This document shows, in pieces, positions 1 to 12,600 of a DNA stretch of 64,000 bases. The DNA is from Cordylochernes scorpioides (lineage: Eukaryota; Arthropoda; Arachnida; Pseudoscorpiones; Chernetidae), in assembly GCA_030710605.1 (NCBI GenBank), contig CP092863.1:111907530-111971529 (forward strand), given 5' to 3'. Every line of letters starts with the position of its first letter. Position 1 is the first letter of the stretch. Made by a program: the position numbers and the translations under genes. A model generated the notes under the pieces. The model was not told the origin of the DNA and made no database searches. It worked only from the letters and a program-made list of their open reading frames with translations.

Positions 1-214
1 GCTCCAAAAGAAATGGCTGCCTCTGACATGAGGAACAGACGCCATGTGCAGCTGCTCCTAACATGGAGTACAGACTCATCCTGTATCCCTGGAGCCCTTA
101 CAGGGTACTATCAGCCGGGCCAGCTGAGCCCAGGTTTTTTAGCGAGCTTGTTACTGCTCCCCCTCCTCCTTTTTCATCCGGCCTTGGGATCGGTAAAGGC
201 GGAGTTACAGTAGA
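1..214 (-). repeat. LINE family b 3' end, truncated by window edge
   Basis: Minus strand reads AACTCCGCCTTTACCGATCC, then GAGGGGGAGCAGTAACAAGC and CTGAGCCCAG-type text through to TTTCTTTTGGAGC. It is the upstream part of the family b 3' unit. Confidence 0.85.
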
Positions 215-314
215 ATATGCTTATGAGAGATTGAGATTGAAACTGATTTATTACAATGTACATATAAGATTATATAATGATAAATATATGAATAAATAGA
301 TATAAATATATATA

Positions 315-630
315 TTTTTGCTTATCCCTAGTACACGTGGTACAGGCCATGATAATCATGGTGGGTAGAAGTAGGCGACTGCTTTTACTGTAAGTGCACC
401 ACATATCTACACATGTGAAAAGCAGTTCGACTTTGCACTTACAAATGTGCCATAGCCCCGTTTGGTTACTTGCACTCGTTGGTGGGGTTGAACTTTTGCA
501 AGAATCGGGGACCATTGGAGATTTTTTTATCAGAAAAAAAAAAAGAAAGAAAAAGTGCCCAATGCGGGAATCGAACCCGCGCCGTAGCGGTTGAAAACCA
601 ATGGTTTAGACTATCCTTCCAGTGATGACA
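315..630 (-). repeat. tRNA-derived SINE, full length
   Basis: Minus strand: tRNA-like head with B box GGTTCGATTCCCGCATTGG, A-rich linker, body with CAAAAGTTCAACCCCACCAA and CACATGTGTAGATATGTGG, and tail ACGTGTACTAGGGATAAGC then A-run. Confidence 0.9.
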
Positions 631-639
631 CCTTTCTTT

Positions 640-1100
640 CTACAGTTTTCATCGCCACCATTTTTTAAAAATTAACTAGCTGCTATCCAGTAAGAAGAGA
701 CATCTCTCTCTCTCCAATTGAATAAAATAATAAGGGAAGAATGTAAACAAATGATTTATTGTGTTGTTTTTTTTTTTAAGTGTGATGGTGACTAATAGAT
801 AAAAAACGCTATCGTTAACTCGAACGTTGTTCTATTTAGCCAGCGTGGAACATGTCGGAACACGTTGGAACTGTCCAACGTGGAACTTTGCATCAGCTAG
901 TTGTCACCATAACTTAGTTGGTCTCTTGAAAACATTGTTTATTATTATTTTTGGTCAACTCTCCATGCGTGCGTCTGTATGACCTGCCTTTACAAGTAAT
1001 TCCTCGACGTTGAACTGAGAAGAGTCCTATAATAGACTCTCTCTTTGTCTGGAGAACAACCCTGTCAAAGTGGACAAGCCTTCTTAGATGAAGAAAGGTG
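640..1100. other. No gene seen
   Basis: AT-rich spacer. Only a short three-fold phrase (GTGGAAC / GTTGGAAC at 845-885) stands out. Confidence 0.6.
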
Positions 1101-1106
1101 TAAATA

Positions 1107-1414
1107 CAGTCTCTCTCGATAATTTGAAATATTTTCCCAGTCCCTTGAAAAAATACTCGATAAGTTGAATAAAATCAATATTAATTGGTCCACTCGATAA
1201 TTTGAAGTTAAAGGAATAGTATCTTACCACAAATGAACATTTGTGAATAACAATGCGTTAAATAATAAATCACGATTTTTTTTTAGATTAAACTCTTGTT
1301 TACTTGATTTTTTCCTTCCCTCTTGGTTGTTTAAACACTCGTTATTTTGAACTCGTGATATATTGAAAAAAAATTCTCTGGTCCCTTGAGTTTCAAATTA
1401 TCGAAAGTCGACTG
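1107..1414. mobile_element. Pogo/mariner-like MITE, TA-flanked
   Basis: TA then CAGTCTCTCTCGATAATTTG ... CAAATTATCGAAAGTCGACTG then TA. The internal AAATACTCGATAAGTTGAAT is shared with 22900 and 24200. Confidence 0.82.
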
Positions 1415-1744
1415 TATTATTTTATTACATTTTTTTTTTCAATTTTATAAAATTAAATAAAGAATAGCAACAAGTGTGTGTGTTTAGCGTGTTTAGGTTT
1501 ATAGAGCCTCGGGGTTTTTTTTTCCGTCGCATTTACGACGGGTTAATGATCTAGTACTATAATATTGATTTGTTTATAGTTTCCTCACATTTTTTCACAT
1601 GGAAGACTGGTACAAAGAGAATATTCGATTTTTTACAGAGCAGTTACAAAGAGAAAGCAACAAAACCTAACATGATTTTAATAAGTTTTTTTTTCCTTTC
1701 ATTGCCTATCTTTTCTTTGTTCTTTCGCTTTTCCCAGATATACA

Positions 1745-2101
1745 TATAATAATATTTGGAAATACGTAAGATAAAATGGCCTGTGTGGGAGTACAAGGGA
1801 AGATAGCCAAGTTAACAAACAACCCCCTTGGTAAACAAGTATCACGACTTCATTCTCCCCTAGGGGACTTATCTTACAAAAAGCGGTTTAAAAGCGGCTA
1901 GACGGGATGATCAAGGGACAGTTCTCATCGAGGTGACACCAGTTGTTCTAGGTGTTGTTCTTCTATCTTTCCTCCCCGATCTATTTCCTCACGGGGCCTC
2001 TGGATCCTGTGTGTCCTTACCACCCATCACTCAACAACCACGACTGCTTCTAACCAACATGCCACACTACAGTCATCCAACAGCATAAACTACATTACTA
2101 C
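1745..2101 (+). repeat. LTR-like dispersed repeat, uninterrupted copy
   Basis: AAATGGCCTGTGTGGGAGTA to AACTACATTACTACA, with TTTAAAAG at about 1886. The same unit is at 40248-40828. Confidence 0.7.
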
Positions 2102-2710
2102 ATATATATATATATATATAAATTTATTGATCAACCAGGCGCGATATTGAAATATTTGCGCCTAATACAGAGGAAACAAAACAACAAACGAATAAGAACT
2201 TACAATTAAATATTTACATGTATTATTCTACAGAGTTCATAAAATTTATATAGACAAAGTGGCTGAGATAAAAGAGTTAGATCATTTAGATCAGGGAACA
2301 AACGATGTCTCACTTCTGTAAAGTTCGGACAGTCGTAGATAAGGTGAAGTTTGTTCAGTTTCCCAGATATGTAGATACAATGTATGCAAATCCATTTTCA
2401 AATTTTTAAAGTATCCGCGTTCTTCGGTCAAAGAAATTTTACCATAACATATATAAAAATTATCGATAAAGGCGTAGGCATGTTGAAATTGTAAATGCTT
2501 CTTTTCAAATAAAACTTATTGTGGGGAACAGTAAGGGTAGTAGAAAATGGTCTTATTTGAAAAAGAAATGCGCGCTATAGTTTTACATTTTCAACAACAG
2601 ATGTCTGTTCAAAATGCTTCAACTCCAATGCAACTCCAGCACATATCCTGGACTGTATTGGATCTATGACCTATACAAGTACCCCAAAACTATAGTAGAA
2701 ATGATAGCTT

Positions 2711-2810
2711 NNNNNNNNNNNNNNNNNNNNNNNNNNNNNNNNNNNNNNNNNNNNNNNNNNNNNNNNNNNNNNNNNNNNNNNNNNNNNNNNNNNNNNNNNN
2801 NNNNNNNNNN
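2711..2810. other. Assembly gap (100 N)
   Basis: Run of exactly 100 N. Confidence 1.
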
Positions 2811-3030
2811 AAGGTTCATAAATGAAGAAAAAGGGCATCTCCTTATTGTGCAACTGAAAGTTTACTCATGGGTTGCACCATCTATCGGTATCAACTATTC
2901 TGTCAACTATTACGTGGTTTTCTTGATTAATCAAGAATGGGTATTTGGCCGATTCTGGAATAATTAAAATCAACAGAATATTGATATTTATTCCAACAGA
3001 TAGCATAAGCCATCAGCAACTTTCAGTTAC

Positions 3031-3335
3031 TGATGGGGTCGGTGGAAGGCTGGTTAAACCGTTTGGTTTTCGACCACTACGACCTGGGTTCGATTCCCAC
3101 ATTGGACACTTTTTTCTGTTTAAAAAAAAAAAATGCTCCAATGGCCCCGATTCTTGCAAAAGTCCAACCCCACCAGCGAGTGCAAGTAACCAAATGGGGC
3201 TCTGGCACATTTGTAAGTGCAAAGTCGAACTGCTTTTCACATGTGTAGACATGTGGTACGCTTACAGTAAAAGCATCAGTCGCTAACTACCCACCATGAT
3301 TATCATGGCTTTGAGATAAGAAAGAAGAAGAAGAG
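3031..3335 (+). repeat. tRNA-derived SINE, alternative (GAGATAAGAAAGAAG) tail
   Basis: Head GGGGTCGGTGGAAGGCTGG, B box GGGTTCGATTCCC, usual body, but the end is ATCATGGCTTTGAGATAAGA plus AAGAAG repeats instead of TACTAGGGATAAGCAAA. Confidence 0.9.
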
Positions 3336-3361
3336 TTGCTTGATAAGGAGATGCCTTTTTT

Positions 3362-3445
3362 TTAATATAATACCAGGTAATGAGACCAAATCCAAATAAA
3401 TAGTGTGAAATTTTGGTTACATGTAGTTACCATCATCAGACAAAA
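3362..3445 (-). repeat. Half palindromic repeat, degraded
   Basis: GGTAATGAGACCAAATCCAA, then AGTTACCATCATCAGACAAA. Confidence 0.7.
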
Positions 3446-3481
3446 GTACTGAACGAGATATCACTTGCTGGTCACATCTGC

Positions 3482-3653
3482 GGCGTACGTAGTCCAGGCT
3501 GAACATGTACAGTTTGGAGCGGGTCATTTCACAAGAGTGGCATTCATGGCGCCAATTTAAAATTGTAATGAATAGTATTTCAATAAAAAAAACATTTTTT
3601 AAAATATATAGCACTCTGGTAAAACCTGGGCATTGCCCGGGTCATTCGGCTAG
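3482..3653 (+). mobile_element. Helitron-like 3' end (hairpin then CTAG)
   Basis: CCTGGGCATTGCCCGGG hairpin followed by TCATTCGGCTAG|T, the classic 3' signature of Helitrons. Shares GGAGCGGGTCATTTCACAAG with 54878. Confidence 0.7.
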
Positions 3654-3685
3654 TACATAATAAAAGGAACTGTTTGACACATTTC

Positions 3686-3766
3686 AGGTGAAAAAAAGTG
3701 TCCAATATGGAATTCGATCCCAGGTTGTGTCTGTCTGAAATGAATGGTTTATACCAGTGGTCCAAT
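3686..3766 (-). repeat. SINE head fragment
   Basis: GTGTCCAATATGGAATTCGA to CCAGTGGTCC: tRNA-like part only. Confidence 0.65.
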
Positions 3767-4039
3767 GCTTACCTCCAGCATGAGCCAGAACTTGAGAATG
3801 GCAACAACAGAGTAATGATGCTGAGTCTCTCCTTGTCTTGATTTCCGTCTCATCTACACCACTGGCAGTTAGCAGCTGGAGGAGACACAAGGACTTCACT
3901 CACTACTTACAGGAGGCTAGATGGTCTAGGGCTCTCTGGAAGCCCATCTCTCAGTTCTGTCAGAGCAGCGTTGGAGTCTGCACACAATCCCCTGTAGTCA
4001 CTAACCTACAACTTTATAGAAGGTGGTTATTATAAAATT

Positions 4040-4515
4040 GGAGTTATAAATATATTTATTTTAAATATATATATTGAGCAATCCATAATAATATCTATAA
4101 ATAAATAAAAGGCATATATTGGATCTAGATTTATTATTCAACCAATATTTCTAGGGACAAGACACCTCATTTTATCAAGGTTTTTCTTTGATTTAAACTA
4201 AATCACGTGGGTATGTGACCCACTTATGCTATACAGGCTATATATTCTTACTTTGATCTTGTATAAAACAGCTCGAGGAGCATGAACTCATGGAATTTGG
4301 GGGATCTTTACACAAGGGGAAAAGAAACAACAACAACAACTTTGATCTTGTATAGCGTTAGTGGATCACATACCACGTGATTTAGTTTAAATCAAAGAAA
4401 AAACCTTGATATAGAGAGGCGTTTTTGCCCCTAGAAATATTGGTTGAATAATAAATTTAGATCCAATATATGCTTTATATTTATTTATAGATATATTTTT
4501 ATATATATATCTAGA
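4040..4515. repeat. Fold-back repeat, arms split by the LINE a insertion
   Basis: The arm 4070-4240 (AATATATATATTGAGCAATC, later AACCAATATTTCTAGGGACA, later TTTGATTTAAACTAAATCAC) recurs inverted at 4345-4510. Related AT-rich palindrome at 16890-17060. Confidence 0.75.
4266..4338 (+). mobile_element. Minimal LINE family a insertion (73 bp) with 16-bp target duplication
   Basis: Just the last 73 bases of family a (AACAGCTCGAGGAGCATGAA to the CAA repeats), flanked by ACTTTGATCTTGTATA at 4250-4265 and 4339-4354. This defines the 3' end of the family and shows insertion by target-primed reverse transcription with extreme 5' truncation. It lies inside an older fold-back repeat. Confidence 0.9.
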
Positions 4516-4702
4516 GGATGTATAGTCAACATGAAGGTAACAACATCAAATGTATAATTATGTGTTGTTGTTTCTTATCCCCTTGTGCCAAGATTACATG
4601 AGACATACACAAGAGAACCAAATGTGAACAAACTTGCCTCTGTTCCCTTAAAAAAAATAGCTGACTAGCAACATCAAAGACTTTCCATTTCCTTTTTTTT
4701 TT

Positions 4703-4843
4703 TTACTTATCCCTAGTACAAGTGGTGCAGGCCATGATAATCAAGGTGGGTAGAGGTAGGCGACTGCTTTTACTGTAAGTGCACTTCTACACATGTGAAA
4801 AGCAATTCAACTTTGCACTTACAAATGTGCCAGAGTCCCGTTC
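4703..4843 (-). repeat. SINE 3' fragment
   Basis: ACTTATCCCTAGTACAAGTG to AATGTGCCAGAGTCCCGTT. Confidence 0.85.
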
Positions 4844-4964
4844 CACTTCCTTTTGCCAGTGAATGTATATAAAAATGATAAAGCACACAATTCCAGAACC
4901 TTTGTGGAATTGCCACCGTCAAAAATGTTAACCCTGATGACAATAACTACATTTCTAATCTATT

Positions 4965-5180
4965 GTTAAAACGGCACCTGGCCCCCGTGGTAAAGAACTG
5001 GGAAATTCACTCAGAAATAGATTTATACCTAGGTGTGAGAGAATTGTGGAGTCTAGATCCACTAAACAGGACCTTTGGGAGAGGCTTCTGCTTATCATCA
5101 AACAGCTGAAGAGCATGAACTCCTGGAATTTATGTAATCTTTGTGTGCACAAGAGGATAAGAAACAACAATTACAATTGT
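4965..5180 (+). repeat. LINE family a 3' end (degraded)
   Basis: Contains CACTAAACAGGACCTTTGGG and then GAGCATGAACTCCTGG, ending AGAGGATAAGAAACAACAA. These match the C-terminus and tail of the 10649-11425 copy. Confidence 0.8.
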
Positions 5181-5194
5181 GGAGTTGATGAATC

Positions 5195-5440
5195 CTTCAT
5201 TAAAGGGACATCTGAAATGCATCGGTGGTTACAAGCCACCCTTGAAGTCGGTCAGCATCTTGCAATACTGAGGAATTCAGTCAGGAATAGATTTCTGCCT
5301 AGGTGTGAGCAGATTGTGGGAGTGCAACCTTTTCAGGGTGGGATAAACCCTGCCCTTTTTATTTTTGTCTGTATAAAAATTCTCTCAGAGAGGTCTAGGA
5401 AGGAGTCAGCATCCAGTTTCTCAAATCAGCTTTAATAAAG
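5195..5440 (+). repeat. Repeat-like stretch, possible LINE-derived coding remnant
   Basis: Contains AGGAATTCAGTCAGGAATAG and GATTTCTGCCTAGGTGTGAG, which echo 5005-5045 (GAAATAGATTTATACCTAGG). The frame is open, but no domain is recognised. Confidence 0.4.
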
Positions 5441-5468
5441 AGCTTTAATTGATCATAGAAAAGGTATA

Positions 5469-5788
5469 GGGGATCGGTGGAAAGGATGGTCTAAACTGTT
5501 GGTTTTCGACCGCTACGACCCAGGTTCGATTCCCACATTAGGCACTTTCTTCTGTTTACAAAAAAAATGTGCAAATGGCCTCCGATTCTTGCAAAAGTCC
5601 AACCCCACCAGCGAGTGCAAGTAACCAAACGGGGCTCTGGCACATTTGTAAGTGAAAAGTCGAAGTGCTTTTCACATGTGTAGACATGTGGTGCACTTAC
5701 AGTAAAAGCAGTCACCTACTTCTACCCACCATGATTATCATGGCCTGTACCACGTGTACTAGGGATAAGCAACACACAACAAGAAAAG
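5469..5788 (+). repeat. tRNA-derived SINE, full length
   Basis: Head GGGGATCGGTGGAAAGGATG, B box AGGTTCGATTCCC, tail GTACTAGGGATAAGCAACAC. Confidence 0.9.
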
Positions 5789-6004
5789 GTATTTGTTCAA
5801 TATTCTAGAATAATTAAAAATCAACACAAATAATCGAAATTTATTCTGAAAGATGACATAAGCTACTAGCAACTTTTAGTAGTACAATCAGGAGATACCT
5901 TTTTCTTAATTTAGCCACTTATTCTGAGTACAATTTCACTTTTATACAATTTTCAGCATAAGTAATATATATATAGAATGTTTTGATTATTAGACAATCA
6001 TTTA

Positions 6005-6232
6005 AATTCTACGAAAAATCCGAAAACTCCACCTTCAAGGAAGCCACAAACTACAAATGCGGAAAAAAGGAAAATAAGAAATTTAAAACCTAGACAAATT
6101 CTCCATCAATTAAGCCAGAATGACGATAAGTGGAAAAAAAGGGAAAATAAACCTACCTTGAATATCAAACAAGCCAGACAAAACCTTCTCAAGAACAATA
6201 TCCCCAAGGACATCAATATAAATTGTAAATGA
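6005..6232 (+). pseudogene. Coding-like remnant of unknown element
   Basis: An open frame of 75 codons (KTPPSRKPQTTNAEKRKI, KPRQILHQLSQNDDKWKKRE, ending NNIPKDININCK) with an AATAAA about 70 bases after the stop (6300-6305). It looks like the C-terminal end of a mobile-element protein with its 3' UTR, but I cannot name it. Confidence 0.4.
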
Positions 6233-6521
6233 ACAAACCCTGTACATCCCCCACAGTAAATATGATGATCTAGGTTGTTCTTTTTGAGCGGTGGAACCTA
6301 ATAAAGTTATTTGGAACTTGGAATGCTTAGATAAAACAGTAGTGACTCTACAGACAAGAGAATACTTGTTGAGAAAAACTTTCTATTGCATCATTCCACC
6401 AATCAAATTTGATTTTTAAAAAAAGGTGGTTTCTCCCTCTCAATGGGGAAGAGAGTTATGGTCTTACATTGAGTGAAGATATAAGAATGTTGATATGGTT
6501 ATCAAGAAATATGCAAATTAC

Positions 6522-6629
6522 CTTCCCAGACTGTGACTTTTCTTCTGAGGAACTCCAGGAAGCTCATCCAGACCTTCTGGACGTCGTCGATGTGTGTGAG
6601 GCCGGCTTGTAGCGCCCTGTCCACTAGAC
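6522..6629 (-). CDS. SART3: SART3 exon 9 (last exon visible)
   Basis: Encodes LVDRALQAGLTHIDDVQKVW and MSFLEFLRRKVTVWE, matching FEKALNAGF, VEIWQAYLDYLRRRVDF of human SART3. Acceptor TTTGCAG, donor GAAG|GTAATT, phase 1 in and out, so a following exon is required. None is recognised between 1 and 6521. Confidence 0.9.
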
Positions 6630-9600
6630 CTGCAAACACATTCCTACTGTAGCTTGATTGACATTTCTTCTTCCTCTTTTTTTTAACTTTATATTGTGAC
6701 AGTGTTTTTGATCCACCGCCAATTTTTGAACAGTCCTTTCAACCACCACCGGCCGGGTACGTCAAGTCGGTGCATGGTGCGGCGGCGTGGTAACCATGGG
6801 AGAAAATACAAGGTTTTGACGCCTCCACCAGCCAACGGCCATTTCATCCTCATATTTCATCAAACCTTTTTAAACTCCTCTTAACTAGCTATTAATTTTT
6901 AACAATAATAATAACTAAAAATTAATATTTATTTTTATATTATATCTGTAATAATTAAAATACCTTGGAATGAATAATTGAATCATTTCTTCAAAACCAG
7001 ACGAACCACCACAATATAAGAGTCTGAGGGTCACATAGAGCCAACTCTTTTATTATTTCAGACTTTTTGGGAGAAAAGACACAGAAATCACCAACCCCTA
7101 TTAGTCCCAATTATCCCACACACATATATACACACAAAGCTTTATTAAGGCCACCGGTCTTATACAGATTCACCATAGAAAGAAAGGAATCATAGATGGA
7201 GCTCCTGTACTCCAGGCAGCGCAGCACCCAACAACAGCCTCAAGGACTAGTCCCAATCATCAGTAGTCCCAAATATCAGAAGTCACAATTATCACTAGTC
7301 TATTGTTGATATGTTTGTATATACTGAAGAATCTCTCAGGGTTCCTCTACAGGGATACAGAGGAGCTGTGTCTGTACTATTCATGTTAGAGTCGGCAGCA
7401 AAGGCTTCCATGTTAGGAACAGCCTCAAATTACAGGCAAAGTCAGACTTTCTCCAAAGTGTGCCTGGATCATGATGTCATGATCAACGAAAGCTGCACCT
7501 CTACACCCCAGCTCAAGGAGCATGGACTCATGGAATTTGTATAATCTTTGTACAAGGGGATACGAAAAAAACAACACTGTCTATAAACAGCTCAAGGAGC
7601 ATAGACTCATGGAATTTGTGTAATCTTTGCACAAGGAGATAAGAAACAACAACACAGTAGAATTTCTCTGTAAAGGACAACACCTAGTTACAGAGCCACT
7701 GCATCCTTTAGAGAGATGTGTCCTCTTACTGGAGAGTTACTAATTGGTAAAAAACTAATTTTAGTGATAAAAACTGTCCAATGTAGAGAGGTGTCATCTA
7801 GAATGAAAGTATCCTCTTAGGGAGCTTCTACTGTAATAGTGATAATACAAGGTAATAAGACCTAATCCAAATAATTTATTAGTGTGTGACGTTTCGGCAA
7901 CAGCATTGTCACCATCATCAGACAAAAGAATAAAAAATGTTTTTTTTTAATTCATTCTTTTGTGTGATGATGGTAACAATGCTGTTGCCGAAACGTCACA
8001 CACTAATAAATTATTTGGATTAGGTCTTATTTTCTTTTATTATAATCTATAATCCAAATTGTGCTTTACCATGTAATAGTGATGTTTCAATTTTCTATTG
8101 CAAGAATAATTTTCTCAAAAGCTTGAAATACCTACAAAAAAAAAATAACAAAAGAAAATTTATTTATAATTGTATGTAATTCTACTGTCCTCAAAGCTTT
8201 GTCCATATTTCATTCAAAATACCATTTCCAAGAGGTCATATCAGTATTGGTCTAAAAGGAAAACCCAAAAATGCAATATAACAGCAGTATGGTAGATTAA
8301 ACTGGAGAAACTGCTGGGAGGGTTCACCACTGATGAGCCAGGCCCTCCCATTAATTTTTTTCATTGCAGTAAGGGCAGTAGAAAATTGTTTAATTTTTTT
8401 AAAAGAATCATACGCATCTTTAATAGTTTCAAATTCTCATAAAAGAAAAACTCTTTACCCAATAAAAGCCAATATTTCCTTATTCGAATAATTCCTAATG
8501 TGGTAACTTGTTTGCATATTAGAATGAAAGTATGTAAATATAACAGCATCTTGAATTTGAACGTCCATCTTTGATCCTGAGGATAATAAAAAAGGGATGA
8601 AGGGTTGGTGAAATAGTAAAGATAACTTGGGAGACCTACCTCTGATTTTGTCGGCAGGCTGTGCATGCCTTTCCATGGCCCGTACATAATTGACCCATAG
8701 TGAGGCTGTCCAGGGGCAGTTCCGGACTGCTCTTTCATGGACTGGTAGAAGCACAGGTCCGTCCTTGAGCTGTTTATCCTGTTCCCCCCACACACACATT
8801 ATTTATAGAAGATACAAGACAATAAGACGAATATCCAAATAAATTAATAGTGTGTGACATTTTGGCAACAGTGTTGTTACCATCATCAGACAAAAGAATA
8901 AATGAATAATGACAAAAGAATAATTTATTCTTGGCTCATTTATCCATTTATGTTTACACTCGCAAAGACAAAACTTAAGGAAGTTGTACCTTTCAGCATG
9001 TATATCGGGAGTCAGACAATAACTCTGAAAGATACACTCATGAAGACAAAACTTAAGGAAGTTGTACCTTCCAGCATGTATATCAGGATTCAGACAATAA
9101 CTCTGAAAGATACACTCATGGACAAAACTTAAGGAAGTTGTACCTTTCAGCCTGTATATCAGGATTCAGACAATAACTCTGAAAGATACACTCATGGACA
9201 AAACTTAAGGAAGTTGTACTTTTCAGCATGTATATATCGGGATTTAGACAATAACTCTGAAAGATACACTCATGGACAAAACTTAAGGAAGTTGTACCTT
9301 TCAGCATGTATATATCGGGATTTAGACAATAACTCTGAAAGATACACTCATGGACAAAACTTAAGGAAGTTGTACCTTTCAGCATGTATATATCGGGATT
9401 TAGACAATAACTCTGAAAGATACACTCATGGACAAAACTTAAGGAAGTTGTACCTTCCAGCATGTATATCGGGATTTAGACAATAACTCTGAAAGATACA
9501 CTCATGGACAAAACTTAAGGAAGTTGTACCTTCCAGCATGTATATCGGGATTTAGACAATAACTCTGAAAGATACACTCATGAAGACAAAACTTAAGGAA

Positions 9601-12600
9601 GTTGTACCTTCCAGCATGTAATTTAGACAATAACTCTGAAAGATATTACAATGACCTTTATTGAAGACAAACAAGATAACCAATTGTGAACAAAATTGCT
9701 TGTCTCCTTCAAAAAAAAAATAGAAGACCAGTGACATCAAAGACTTTCCACTTCCTTAAGTTTTGTCTATGAGAGTAGAAGACTCAGGTCAAAGCCACAA
9801 CACCAGCTTCGGAAAATTCAGAAAACCTACCTGGAGGCCAGATTTTTGTCAAAATGTCCAAATAAATTAATAGTGTATGATGCTTTGGTAACAAGGTTGT
9901 TACCGAAATGTCACACATTTTTTAATTTATTTGGATTAGGTCTTATTACCTTGTAGTTCTAATATACAGGGTAGCCCATAAGTCCTGAAAACTTTTATTT
10001 TTTTATTAAAAATTAAAAGGCAATAAATACAGTTAAACCTGTCTATAGCGTCCCCTCTAAATAGCACCTCCCTCTCTATAGCGCCCGATTTTAAATACGT
10101 AGTACGATGCGATTTACATTAAAAGTGACCTGTCTATAGCACCCTATTTTGGTGAGTCCCAAGAGAAAGAGCTATAGACAGGTTTAACTGTAGTTATAGT
10201 TTTTTTATTCTAGTTTGCCTTTTAATTTTTAATAAAAAAATGAAAATATTTCGGAACTTATAGGCCACTTTGTATAATCCAAATTGAGTCTTATCATTTC
10301 ATTAACTTGGATGTATTGTCTTGTTACCTTAGGTTTCTCCAATCTATAATCCAAATTATCATAGCAACAATGGTCACAGATAATTTGTAATTGATCTACC
10401 CCAACAGTTCCAGCATATTCAACACAGATAACCCCACCCCCATTGTCCCCCTAACTCTCTACAACTGGAAACTATTTTATATTTGATTTTTGAAAATGTA
10501 TTTCTGTGAATCTCTATTGTATGTGTGTTGCACGCCTTTGCGGAGCCAGTGGTCTGATGAAGAGTGAGCGTGCGAAAGCTTGCCTCCCAATATCTGAATA
10601 AAGAAACTGCAAATATTTTGTTGTTGTTGTTTCTTATCCCCCCTTGTGAGCAGAGACGAGCTAGGACACACTGGCAGTGGCTGTCTCATCAAAACCACAA
10701 ATGGCATTGAGAAAATGAACAGAAGAAACCCAGATTTTTGCTCAGTCTTCAGATCAGAACTTATAGCCATCTATGAAGCCTTAAAATCCATCAGAAATAC
10801 TAATTATCAAGATATCTGGATTCTTACTGATAGTAGAAGTGCCATACAACACTTGAGTCACACAGGGGAACTCAGAGACAAAGTAAGCAGGAACATAATT
10901 GGTTATCTCCAAAAACTCTCAAAAACCTCAAAAATTCACCTTCAATGGATACCCTCACATGTTGGCATTGAAGGCAATGAAGCTGCTGATGTGCTAGTGA
11001 AAAAAGGCACAAAATAACCCTTGCCACAGAAAAATAAACTTACTTTTAAAGAAATAGAAACAATAGCCAAAACAAAAATAAACAAGAACTGGAGGATCCC
11101 ACCTAAGCACAGTTGGTACAGTGGAGTGAACCCAGGAGGAGCTCTGAACATCAGAAATAGACAGCATCAAACAACACTAACAAGATTTAGAACAGGCCAT
11201 CTCAAGCCATTGAAGATAGAAAATAATAACAAAATTTATCCCACTTGCCCAAAATGTAGTTTGGTACCTGCAGCTCCAGAACACATTTTGGCTTGCATTA
11301 GATGCACTAAACAGGACCTTTGGGAGAGGCCGCTGCTCATCATAAAACAGCTCGAGGAGCATGAACTCATGGAATTCGTGTAATCTTTACACAAGGGGAT
11401 AAGAAACAACAACAACAACAACAAAGATTACACGAATTCCATGATCTCATGGAATGGGGTGTAGGGGTGCAGCTTTCATTGATTATGGCCCCATGAACCA
11501 GGCACACTTTGGTGAAAGTCTGACTTTGGTTGTAGTTTGAGGCTGTTCCTAACATGGAAGCAGAAGCCTTTGCTGCCAACTCTAACATGAGTACAGACAC
11601 AGCTCCTCCGTATCCCTGGATAGAGTCCTTGCTGAGGTCTATCAACCGGGTCAGTTGAACTCAGGATTTTTAAAGAGGTCTACTCCTCTTGTAAATAATT
11701 TAAATTTATTCAGTTCAATTATAATGTTCACATCTACATACCAGATAGGTTGTGTACCGGAGCCAGAGGTCAGAGTTGAGGCAGTGGTCGGCCAGAGCTC
11801 TCTCATAGAGACACTGGATACTGCCGGGGTTGCCGTGCTTGAGCTCATTCTCCAGGTACTTGAGGTAGGTCTCCAGCTTGGGGATCACCTCCCCCTCTCT
11901 GCTCTCCAGCTGTCCACACACCAGGAACACCAGGATCATTCTTCCATAGAGATTGAGACTACTTTATTACAACGTCCATATAAGATTATATAAGGTTAAA
12001 TACAGAATAAATATGATTATATAATGATAAATATAGGAATAAATAGATATACATAAAAAATATTTTGATAAATATACATATATATATATATATATATAAT
12101 ATATACAGTCTTCATTGGTGTCTTCCATAGAGAGACAAGATAATTTTTTTGAAATCAATGTCACTTTTTTTTTTTTTATTATTATAGGGCATATAATTTT
12201 GAATACCAATTAGAAATATAAAGTAACATGACCCAAATTCATTAATTTGGACTTGTTACCTTATGTTTCAAATATTTAAAAATATATATATATATATATG
12301 TAGTATATTTTGAGCTAGTTAGATCACAACCTTCTTCTAATATTTATTATAAACCCATATCTATATAAAATATGTATCGAACAATAGAAGTGACAAATAA
12401 AATAAAGAGGTAAGGGTAGACCAGACGACGACAAAGGCCAGACGAACAGGTGTTTATAATAATGAGTTCAATTACCCCGTCAACAGGTGGCCAGACGTAA
12501 TAAACAACCCGGCGCCTGACAGGTGGCGTGATTTTATGGGAGCCAATCAGAACTCGCCGCCATCTGCGAGCGTCTCATATAAAAGCCCCCCAAGATTGGG

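Noticed and set aside
394-594. Short open frames with STLHLQMCQSPVWLLAL, seen at many places
   Set aside because: Antisense reading of the SINE; found in every full copy.
9116-9486. Repetitive peptides on both strands (CLNPDIYMLKG, ACIYRDLDNNSERYTH)
   Set aside because: Products of the 76-78 bp tandem repeat, not of a gene.
10540-10592. Another CTGATGA...GAAA stretch (CTGATGAAGAGTGAGCGTGC then GAAAGC)
   Set aside because: The bases between do not form a proper stem II, so it was not counted as a hammerhead-like core.
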